Of a DNA stretch of 5,705 bases, positions 1 to 5,705 are shown one piece after another; the first letter of the stretch is position 1; the number at the start of each line of letters is the position of its first letter. A program made the translations under genes and the position numbers. The notes under the pieces were generated by a model that saw nothing but the letters and a program-made list of their open reading frames with translations, did not search any database and was not told the DNA's origin. The DNA is taken from contig JAGBQS010000039.1 in the NCBI GenBank assembly GCA_017632695.1, positions 1-5,705 on the forward strand, read 5' to 3'. Origin of the DNA: Bacteroidales bacterium. Lineage in GTDB: Bacteria; Bacteroidota; Bacteroidia; Bacteroidales; UBA3663.

Positions 1-35
1 CAAAGGGACACAAAAACGAAACATGGTGACACCAG

Positions 36-76
36 AAAAAAGAAAACAAGGTGCCATCTTGAAGACGCACCTTGTT
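36..76 (-). terminator. Rho-independent terminator of glyA
   Basis: Read on the minus strand, a perfect 10-bp inverted repeat (AACAAGGTGC at 67-76 pairing with GCACCTTGTT at 45-54) encloses a 12-nt loop (55-66). It is followed at once by a T-rich run, TTCTTTTTT (44 down to 36). The stem starts about 40 nt past the glyA stop codon. There is no T-run on the plus-strand side, so it should act only on minus-strand transcription. This is the only strong terminator-like hairpin I found in the window. Confidence 0.9.
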
Positions 77-115
77 CGTAAAATATAAGCATTGCAGGCC
101 TGATGGGCAACTTAA

Positions 116-1396
116 TTAATAAGCAAACAAAGGATAGTTAGCCATTGTGGCATTCACCTCGCCGCGTACCTTAGCGATAACAGCCTCATTCTCAGGATCG
201 TTGAGGACCTCTTCGATCCAGGCAGCAATCTTCACCATCAGATCCTCCTTGGCACCACGGGTGGTAATAGCAGGAGTTCCCAAACGGATACCTGAAGTCT
301 GGAAAGCCGAACGGCTGTCGAAAGGAACCATATTCTTATTTGCAGTAATATCGGCAGCAACCAGAGCCTTCTCGGCTACCTTACCGGTCAGATCCGGATA
401 TTTGGAACGGAGGTCGACAAGCATAGAGTGATTGTCGGTACCGCCTGAAATAATCTTGAAACCGCGCTTACTCAGTTCTTCGGCCAAAACAGCTGCATTC
501 TTCTTTACCTGTGCGGCATACTGCTTCCATTCGGGCTGCAGAATCTCACCGAAGGCAACGGCCTTAGCGGCAATGACATGCTCCAACGGACCGCCCTGTG
601 TGCCCGGGAAGACACTCGAATCGAGGCAGGCAGACATCATCTTAACTTCTCCCTTAGGAGTCTTGATACCCTTTGGATTCGGGAAATCCACGCCCATCAT
701 GATAGCGCCGCCGCGAGGACCGCGCAGACTCTTATGGGTAGTGGTAGTAACGATATGTGCGTACTTGACAGGATTCTCAAGCAGACCGGCAGCAATCAGA
801 CCGGCTGGATGGGCCATATCAATCATCAGGATGGCACCGACCTCATCGGCCAAACGGCGCATACGGGCATAATCCCATTCGCGGCTATAAGCAGAACCGC
901 CACCGATAATCAGTTTAGGCTTGTTCTCGCGGGCCAGACGCTCCATCTCATCGTAATCAACGCGACCCGTTTCCTCGTTGAGGTTATAGGCAACCGGATG
1001 ATACAGCAAACCGGAACTGTTAACAGACGAGCCATGTGAAAGGTGTCCGCCATGTGCCAGATTCAGACCCATGAACGTGTCGCCGGGATTCAGGACGGCA
1101 GCCAGAACGGCCTCGTTGGCCTGCGCACCCGAGTGAGGCTGAACGTTGGCCCAGCAGGCGCCGAAAATCTCCTTCAGACGGTCGATGGCAAGCTGCTCAA
1201 CCTTATCGACTACCTCACAACCGCCATAATAGCGTTTGCCAGGATAGCCCTCGGCATACTTGTTGGTCAAAACAGAACCCATAGCTTCAAGCACCTCATC
1301 GCTGACGATGTTCTCTGATGCGATCAGTTCAATACCTTTCATTTGGCGGGCACGCTCTTCAGCGATGTAGCCAAAAACGAGTGAATCACGTTTCAT
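116..1396 (-). CDS. glyA: Serine hydroxymethyltransferase (GlyA), complete
   Basis: A cytosolic PLP enzyme that interconverts serine plus tetrahydrofolate and glycine plus 5,10-methylenetetrahydrofolate, the main source of one-carbon units. The 426-residue product is full length for the family (roughly 410-430). Visible landmarks are ASEN at 26-29, NKYAEGYPGKRYYGG at 45-59, HSGAQAN at 88-94, the cofactor-contacting DMAH at 193-196, TTTTHKSLRGPRGG at 217-230 with the Schiff-base lysine at K222, and SGIRLGTPAITTRG at 368-381 with the substrate-carboxylate arginine at R371. IIGGGSAYSREWDY (163-176) and DMAHPAGL are typical of Bacteroidetes orthologues rather than the E. coli form. The ATG at 1394-1396 gives the normal N-terminus. 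It is preceded by an A/T-rich leader without a Shine-Dalgarno sequence, as is usual in this phylum. The gene lies 38 nt after the AsmA stop codon with no intervening hairpin or promoter match, so read-through from upstream is likely. A terminator follows it. Confidence 0.98.
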   Translation of the reverse strand: MKRDSLVFGYIAEERARQMKGIELIASENIVSDEVLEAMGSVLTNKYAEGYPGKRYYGGCEVVDKVEQLAIDRLKEIFGACWANVQPHSGAQANEAVLAAVLNPGDTFMGLNLAHGGHLSHGSSVNSSGLLYHPVAYNLNEETGRVDYDEMERLARENKPKLIIGGGSAYSREWDYARMRRLADEVGAILMIDMAHPAGLIAAGLLENPVKYAHIVTTTTHKSLRGPRGGAIMMGVDFPNPKGIKTPKGEVKMMSACLDSSVFPGTQGGPLEHVIAAKAVAFGEILQPEWKQYAAQVKKNAAVLAEELSKRGFKIISGGTDNHSMLVDLRSKYPDLTGKVAEKALVAADITANKNMVPFDSRSAFQTSGIRLGTPAITTRGAKEDLMVKIAAWIEEVLNDPENEAVIAKVRGEVNATMANYPLFAY

Positions 1397-1434
1397 ACAA
1401 AGTAAGATTTTATATATAAATAATGTGTAAATGG

Positions 1435-4400
1435 TTATTCTGTCTTAACCGTACGTTTCAGAGACGTACTGATCAGCTTCTTCAGTTCGAGGGTCTGCGA
1501 CTGTGTCACGTTTCGACGCTCTGGCCGATAGAGGTTGGCATACTTACAAGAACCCAGCTTAAAGGATATGTTGTCAACATCATCCAGATTGCCGGTAATA
1601 TCAAGTCCCAAATGACCACCCACCAGCGGACACTTGGTAATCGAAATGTTGTAGTTAAAAGGCATGGCACCGACAATGGTGTGATTGCCTGCAATGATGG
1701 CCTCGTACTTATCCCAGCCCACCAGCATCGGATAGAGCGTCATCTTCTTGCGTGCCACAGCCATTTCGACCGACAAGGTATCAATACGGTTCGTAGTACT
1801 TTCCTTGAACAGGTACTTCTTGATGGTATTGAATGTCTCGCTGTCAAGAACGGTCAGATCCTTGCCCTCGATGGCTGCCACCGCCTTCAGGGTGGACATC
1901 TTGGGCGAATAGTCGGCAAACAGATTCGACTCGCCAGCCAGATGGAACTCGGCCTTACCTGCAAAACTGCTCAGCATCGGTACGATGGTATCGATTTCGG
2001 GTACCAGCCGGATCATCTCGGCAATATCGATGTTCAGCAGGTGGAAGTTCCAGCCTACAAAGAGGTTGTTCCGACGGGGCGACTTGTACAAAGCCGTGAG
2101 CTGCATATCGGCAGCCTTGCTGGTGAAGCCCATCTGCTCGAGAACCAGCACACCATCCTCGCAGGTCAGCATACCCCGGACATCATTGAAACGGTTTTCG
2201 TTGAAGGCAACCGTCCTGACGTTAGTATTCACAACAAACGACACGTCCTTAGGCACCATAAACGGATCTGCAGCAGTTGTGTCAGGCATGACCGAAGCTG
2301 TCTGATCAGTAGCCGGAGACTGCTCTGTAACCGGGCTGCCGGCTTCTTCCACATCCGTACTGTCGGCACCGAACCCGCTGGCCAGATCCATCAGTTGAGC
2401 GGCATCAACCATATTACTGTTCAGATCAAGCTCACCTTTCAACAGTGCCTGATTCTTCAGATAAGCATTGATATTGCTGATTACGCCTTTCAGTCCAAGG
2501 TCGCTGTTACCGATATTCAACTGACATTGGGAAAGCGTTGCCTGATCCTTATTGAACGAAGCAGAAACAGCCGGCAGTTGGATGGGGTACGGAATTCCCT
2601 CCACCTGGAAAAGTCCGTTGTTAAGCGTAAAGGTGGCTTCCGGTGAAAGCATGTCGAGCACATCCGTCTGTTTCTCATCGTAAACAGCCAGCAGATTCAG
2701 ACCAATGGCGCCTGTTGAGCCGGTCATAGTCTGTCCCATCTGTGCACTCAGAGCTTCCAAATAGGTCTTGGTATCAATCTTAATGCAGTTCGGAATACTG
2801 CGCATATCCACATCGGCCGAACCCTTCAGACCATCGGTCTGCAAATGGATGGTATCGTCCATCTGCACATCAAGGTCAGCCACATCGAACTTCAAAGCCA
2901 GACGCGGGTCTTTACCGTCAATCACATCATCGCGCACCAACGTCTGGAAGGTAGCCTGCGGCACAACCGCCTGTAACTTGGCCGAATCAGAAATCTGACT
3001 CACCTTCAGACCTTTCAGCACGCTGGTGATTTCAATCTGGTTACCGCGTACGCCTGCCGGATAATCAATACCGAGCGACAAATCGTCGAACTCTGCTGCA
3101 AGGTTTGTATCATCGCTATAATCAAGGCTGCGGACACCTGTTTTCAGTTTTGCGTTCCTGAGAGCGAACTTTTCTCCCCTCACCTCGCAGTCAGCCTGTA
3201 CCCGGGTCGCATCCAGACGGGCATCCATCTGCATTCCCTTCAGGGCATCCTTGTATGCAGCCGGAACCATCGCCAGCAGTTCTCCCAAGGTTGTAGCGCC
3301 CAACGAGAGATTCACCTCAGCTTTCAGCACCGTAGAGTCGGCAATATTGACATGCACGTCGCCTTCCAACTGCTGGCTGCCTGCACGGGTCTTCATGTCC
3401 TTCACCGTAAAATCGGTAAAATCGCTCGATGAGGATGCCGTGAACGAAGTCTCGATGTCCAAGTGATCGGCCAGGGTTCCCTGACTGTCCATTGCAAACG
3501 TCAGCTGACGGATAGACGTTTTAGCCTGAGTAGTCCATACTTCAGATGTACTGGTCACAGGCATATCGATATCTACACGACCTGTAGTCACATACATCAG
3601 GTCTTCGGAGCCCAGGCGCACTTCTGCCGAATCGAGAGCGGTAGTACCCGTCAGCGACGGACGCTCGTCCTTCCATTCCAGATTGATATCTTCGAGAGCC
3701 ATACCCCAGATTTCGGCCAACAGCGACAGATCGCCGCTCAAAAGGTACTCCTGGCGTTCGATATCCAGTTGCGGAACCTTTATGGCAGCATCCTTGCCAT
3801 CGTACGACAGACGGCTCTTCTTAAGTTTCAGATTAGTTATCGAGGCATAGTTCAAGGTATCACTGTAATACACTTCGTCGACCTCCAGATCAACATTTCC
3901 GCTTCCGGTCAGGTTCTTCAGCGAAGCATCGGAATCGAGCGAAAGGTTCACGTTCCGGCAACGGGCCTCCATCCGGTTCGTCATATCAACCATTGTGGCA
4001 CTCAAATGCCGGATTTCAATGTTATGCAGCGACATATGGTCGAGGGCAGAACTGCCGGTCGTATCCTCTTCAGCCGAAGCTTCCATCGTCACGATATCGT
4101 AGTTGGTAACCGAATCGGCACGAACAAAGAGATTAGCCTGCGAATCATCGAGCGTAAACCCGGTAACAGTTACCTTATCATGTTTCAGGTAATCCATCAC
4201 ATCGAGTTCGGCATACATACGCCGGATGTGCAGAACCGTATCATTAGGCGCACCTTCCAGCGGATTGATGATGGCTACCTCATTCAGACATATGGCAACA
4301 TTGGGGAAACTGCTGAAAAATGTCAGTTCAATGTCTCCAATCTGAGTTTCGCAAGTTACATACTTGGCCGCATAATCCTTTACAATCGGAGTCAGACGGT

Positions 4401-4500
4401 CCTTATTGAACACAATCTGGCTCACCACCACAACGGCGATGACAAGCACGGCCAAAAGGCTGGCGAGCGAGATTAAAGTAATTTTGACCGGTCGGCGCAT
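1435..4500 (-). CDS. AsmA-family envelope protein, 1021 aa
   Basis: A large AsmA-like protein. Family members are anchored in the inner membrane by one N-terminal helix and extend a long beta-rich body into the periplasm; relatives are linked to outer-membrane biogenesis and phospholipid transport. The substrate and role of this protein are not shown by the sequence. It starts MRRPVK, followed by one hydrophobic segment at about residues 7-30. The juxtamembrane region (31-80, containing FNKDRLTPIVKDYAAKY and ELTFFSSFPNVAI) has the typical AsmA N-terminal look. The body shows alternating beta-strand patterns and recurring xLxGxxDLx motifs (for example 196-206 and 686-693). A Pro/Thr/Ser/Asp/Glu-rich, probably disordered linker at about 711-749 separates it from a C-terminal AsmA-like domain (about 750-985, ending in LGLDITGNLDDVDNISFKLG). 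A basic tail follows (KRTVKTE). The ATG at 4498-4500 directly precedes the membrane anchor and lies 13 nt after the upstream lipoprotein gene, implying co-transcription. The family call is from overall architecture and recalled similarity. Confidence 0.88.
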   Translation of the reverse strand: MRRPVKITLISLASLLAVLVIAVVVVSQIVFNKDRLTPIVKDYAAKYVTCETQIGDIELTFFSSFPNVAICLNEVAIINPLEGAPNDTVLHIRRMYAELDVMDYLKHDKVTVTGFTLDDSQANLFVRADSVTNYDIVTMEASAEEDTTGSSALDHMSLHNIEIRHLSATMVDMTNRMEARCRNVNLSLDSDASLKNLTGSGNVDLEVDEVYYSDTLNYASITNLKLKKSRLSYDGKDAAIKVPQLDIERQEYLLSGDLSLLAEIWGMALEDINLEWKDERPSLTGTTALDSAEVRLGSEDLMYVTTGRVDIDMPVTSTSEVWTTQAKTSIRQLTFAMDSQGTLADHLDIETSFTASSSSDFTDFTVKDMKTRAGSQQLEGDVHVNIADSTVLKAEVNLSLGATTLGELLAMVPAAYKDALKGMQMDARLDATRVQADCEVRGEKFALRNAKLKTGVRSLDYSDDTNLAAEFDDLSLGIDYPAGVRGNQIEITSVLKGLKVSQISDSAKLQAVVPQATFQTLVRDDVIDGKDPRLALKFDVADLDVQMDDTIHLQTDGLKGSADVDMRSIPNCIKIDTKTYLEALSAQMGQTMTGSTGAIGLNLLAVYDEKQTDVLDMLSPEATFTLNNGLFQVEGIPYPIQLPAVSASFNKDQATLSQCQLNIGNSDLGLKGVISNINAYLKNQALLKGELDLNSNMVDAAQLMDLASGFGADSTDVEEAGSPVTEQSPATDQTASVMPDTTAADPFMVPKDVSFVVNTNVRTVAFNENRFNDVRGMLTCEDGVLVLEQMGFTSKAADMQLTALYKSPRRNNLFVGWNFHLLNIDIAEMIRLVPEIDTIVPMLSSFAGKAEFHLAGESNLFADYSPKMSTLKAVAAIEGKDLTVLDSETFNTIKKYLFKESTTNRIDTLSVEMAVARKKMTLYPMLVGWDKYEAIIAGNHTIVGAMPFNYNISITKCPLVGGHLGLDITGNLDDVDNISFKLGSCKYANLYRPERRNVTQSQTLELKKLISTSLKRTVKTE

Positions 4501-4513
4501 GATTACAGTTTAT

Positions 4514-4939
4514 TTATTTCACCTTTGTAAATGATTGCTGTACGTTCGAGCTGGTTACCCAGTGCATCTTGGTACTTGTGATGCTCTTGATGGTGTAAGG
4601 CGCATCCGGTTCGGGATCGCTATACGAACTGCCGATCTTATAAATGACCATCAGGCCGTTCGAGTTAATGCTCCACTGGAACTGATTTCCTTCGCCTTCG
4701 TTCACGTCTTCGGCCTGATCCCAGTTCTCGCCGTATGCAACGCTACCGCCTCCCATGGCATCAAAACGCCAATACTCCTGAGTGCCATCCATTCTCCAGG
4801 TTCCGACAATATTCTGTTTGTATTGCTCGATGGTAACGTCGTCAATGATTTCTTCCTCTTCGTCCGAAGAACAGGAGGTGAATGTGGTGAGCGAACAGGA
4901 CACTACCAGACAAATCAGCAAATAGTAAAGTTTTTTCAT
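4514..4939 (-). CDS. Small lipocalin-like lipoprotein, probably surface-exposed
   Basis: A 141-residue secreted lipoprotein. The signal peptide is MKK followed by a hydrophobic stretch, then LTTFTSC with the likely lipid-anchor cysteine at C23. The sequence after it, SSDEEEE (24-30), resembles the Ser plus acidic lipoprotein export signal that sends Bacteroidetes lipoproteins to the outer face of the outer membrane. A second candidate cysteine, C15 in VVSC, fits the classical lipobox better but would leave a short hydrophobic core and separate the acidic run from the anchor, so C23 is preferred. The mature part opens with IVGTWRMDG (44-52), the GTW-type first strand common in small bacterial lipocalin-like domains. 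It continues with short beta-strands (YWRFDAMG, FQWSINSNGLMVIYKIG, YTIKSITSTKMHWVT) and ends in QQSFTKVK. No ligand can be deduced. It is the first gene after the minus-strand promoter and lies 13 nt before the AsmA gene. Function beyond an envelope lipoprotein is unknown. Confidence 0.85.
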   Translation of the reverse strand: MKKLYYLLICLVVSCSLTTFTSCSSDEEEEIIDDVTIEQYKQNIVGTWRMDGTQEYWRFDAMGGGSVAYGENWDQAEDVNEGEGNQFQWSINSNGLMVIYKIGSSYSDPEPDAPYTIKSITSTKMHWVTSSNVQQSFTKVK

Positions 4940-4984
4940 TTTCTTAGACCGTATAAATGAGACATTCGTTTAAAAACTCACGCG

Positions 4985-5016
4985 CAAAATTACGAATTAT
5001 CCCCGAAAACGCCAAA
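4985..5016 (-). promoter_or_regulatory. Bacteroides-type promoter of the lipoprotein-AsmA-glyA operon
   Basis: On the minus strand, TTTG (5016-5013) is followed by a 20-nt spacer and then TAATTTTG (4992-4985), an exact match to the Bacteroidetes -7 consensus TAnnTTTG at the usual spacing. Transcription would start near 4978-4981, giving a leader of about 40 nt before the lipoprotein ATG. No other good match on this strand was noticed between the three genes. Confidence 0.75.
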
Positions 5017-5074
5017 TTTTTGTCACAAATTCGCACCGCAGACAATCATTTTTGCACAATTAACAAAAATTTCC

Positions 5075-5105
5075 TTGTGTTTTAGAAAAAAAATTCTTAC
5101 TTTTG
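5075..5105 (+). promoter_or_regulatory. Bacteroides-type promoter of proB
   Basis: TTG at 5075-5077, a 20-nt A/T-rich spacer, then TACTTTTG at 5098-5105, an exact TAnnTTTG match. The expected start site is near 5109-5113, leaving a short leader of roughly 15-18 nt (A-rich, AAAAAAGAAGTAT) before the ATG at 5127. No clear Shine-Dalgarno sequence is placed ahead of the start. The promoter points away from the minus-strand operon promoter, about 60 nt to its left. Confidence 0.75.
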
Positions 5106-5126
5106 CACCCGTCAAAAAAGAAGTAT

Positions 5127-5705
5127 ATGCGAATCACAGTCAAAATCGGAAGTAATGTATTGACCCGCAAAGACGGGAGTTTGGACCTGACCCGGATGTC
5201 GGCATTGGTGGATCAGATTGCCACCCTTTACAAACAGGGTGTACAGATAGTATTGGTCTCAAGCGGAGCTGTCGCCTTCGGTCGAAGCCTGCTGAAAGGA
5301 CAGGTTGACATCTCACAAATCGACGAGGTCCAGCAGCGTCAGCTTTTCAGTGCCGTAGGTCAGACCAAGCTGATTGACAAATACTACGAGTTCTTCCGCG
5401 AATGGGGCATCATGTGCGGACAGGTTCTGACCACCAAGGTCGGACTGAGCACCCCCGATCAGCGTGAGAACCAGCAGCGGTGTATGGAAACGATGCTCGA
5501 ACAGGGCGTTATCCCGATTGTGAACGAGAACGATACCATCTCCATCACCGAACAGGTGGACGATTTCATCAAAGCATACAGTAAGTTGGTTTCGTTCTAT
5601 GCTACACCGAATCCGACATATGTTGCAATCAACCAAAACAAATTCAGATATTTCGGTTTTTATAAAGCCATGTTCGACTTTCTTGTAAAGGCAGAACCGA
5701 AAGTG
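5127..5705 (+). CDS. proB: Glutamate 5-kinase, 5' part, with an aberrant in-frame tail; runs off the window
   Basis: ProB phosphorylates glutamate to gamma-glutamyl phosphate, the first step of proline synthesis, in the cytosol. Residues 1-142 are clearly an amino-acid-kinase-fold ProB N-terminus: VKIGSNVLTRKDG at 5-17 (nucleotide-binding lysine and GSN loop), VLVSSGAVAFGR at 42-53, QLFSAVGQTKLID at 72-84, GQVLTT at 98-103 and IPIVNENDTISITE at 129-142 (the NEND glutamate-site motif). The ATG at 5127 fits the family N-terminus and sits just after the promoter. In other ProB proteins the next block is of TDNDELS type, followed by the ATP-binding half, often with a PUA domain, for about 360 residues in all. 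Here the frame stays open to the window edge (codon 193) but residues 143-193 do not resemble ProB. As it stands the product would lack part of the substrate site and the ATP-binding half, so it should be inactive unless the join is an artefact. The identity of the first 142 residues is secure; the status of the gene is not. Confidence 0.85.
   Translation, partial: MRITVKIGSNVLTRKDGSLDLTRMSALVDQIATLYKQGVQIVLVSSGAVAFGRSLLKGQVDISQIDEVQQRQLFSAVGQTKLIDKYYEFFREWGIMCGQVLTTKVGLSTPDQRENQQRCMETMLEQGVIPIVNENDTISITEQVDDFIKAYSKLVSFYATPNPTYVAINQNKFRYFGFYKAMFDFLVKAEPKV
5553..5705 (+). other. Non-ProB sequence joined in frame to proB; origin unknown
   Basis: After codon 142 of proB the sequence changes character. 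The 51 codons to the window edge encode an aromatic- and lysine-rich stretch (including KLVSFYATPNPTYV and FRYFGFYKAMFDFLVKAEP) that I do not recognise. GC over 5581-5705 is 47 of 125 bases, about 38%, against about 55% in a 60-nt sample of proB just upstream (5461-5520). Only the proB frame stays open throughout on the plus strand, and the codons look plausible for Bacteroidales coding DNA, so this may be an internal piece of another gene. One minus-strand frame is also open but has an unlikely Cys/Arg-rich composition. I saw no terminal inverted repeat, target duplication or recognisable transposase or integrase motif. It could be a rearrangement, an insertion edge or an assembly chimera. 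Confidence 0.6.

Noticed and set aside
1..35. Possible small gene or element at the left edge
   Set aside because: It contains only the end of the terminator T-run context and a short GGTGACACC palindrome. Nothing codes and nothing extends far enough to be supported.
1397..1434. A near-match to the -7 element (TTACTTTG) just before the glyA start
   Set aside because: It lies only about 1 nt from the ATG, so transcription would begin inside the gene. The second base of the consensus also fails. It is better read as an A/T-rich leader.
1423..2646. A 407-codon plus-strand open frame antisense to the AsmA gene
   Set aside because: It lies almost entirely opposite a well-supported coding region. 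Its translation is His/Ile/Gln/Arg-rich without domain-like patterns, and it has no promoter match. It is a shadow of the AsmA reading frame.
3463..4476. A 337-codon plus-strand open frame antisense to the AsmA gene
   Set aside because: Same reasons: fully antisense to a real gene, composition typical of a shadow frame, and no initiation context.
5578..5588. A GTAAGT-like string at the proB junction suggesting an intron or intein edge
   Set aside because: Spliceosomal introns are not expected here. A group II intron should start with a GTGYG-type sequence, which is absent. The protein already departs from ProB about nine codons earlier, so an intein starting at Ser152 does not fit either.
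5313..5636. A 107-codon minus-strand open frame across the proB junction
   Set aside because: It spans both the conserved ProB region and the foreign tail, and most of it is antisense to proB codons. The Cys/Arg-rich start looks non-coding.

Overview
The window reads as chromosomal DNA from a member of the Bacteroidota, most likely order Bacteroidales. Three things point there. The serine hydroxymethyltransferase carries the Bacteroidetes-type variants IIGGGSAYSREWDY and DMAHPAGL and ends in YPLFAY. The lipoprotein has a Ser/Asp/Glu-rich surface-export signal directly after its lipid-anchor cysteine. Both promoters visible in the intergenic region are of the Bacteroides -33/-7 type (TTG, 20 nt, TAnnTTTG), and no gene has a clear Shine-Dalgarno sequence. 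Coding DNA is about 50% GC; genus cannot be fixed from this evidence.

Layout: from right to left on the minus strand, a probable three-gene operon runs from a promoter at 4985-5016. It contains a small outer-membrane lipoprotein with a lipocalin-like fold (4514-4939), a 1021-residue AsmA-family envelope protein (1435-4500) and glyA (116-1396). It ends in a strong rho-independent terminator (36-76). The gaps between genes are 13 and 38 nt, and no hairpin or promoter is apparent in either. Divergently, on the plus strand, a promoter at 5075-5105 drives proB (glutamate 5-kinase, first step of proline synthesis), which starts at 5127 and runs off the window.

The one real anomaly is at the right end. 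The proB reading frame follows the family up to NENDTISITE (codon 142, ending at 5552). It then continues in frame for 51 codons with sequence that does not look like glutamate 5-kinase, and local GC falls to about 38%. The conserved TDNDELS-type segment that should come next is absent. This is either a genomic rearrangement or mobile-element boundary inside proB, or a chimeric join near a contig end; the sequence alone does not decide. The rest of the window is ordinary housekeeping and envelope DNA, and I see no convincing undescribed system in it.

Functionally, glyA supplies glycine and one-carbon units. The lipoprotein and the AsmA protein belong to the cell envelope and have no obvious metabolic link to glyA. 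Positions 1-35 and 77-115 contain no gene that I can support.
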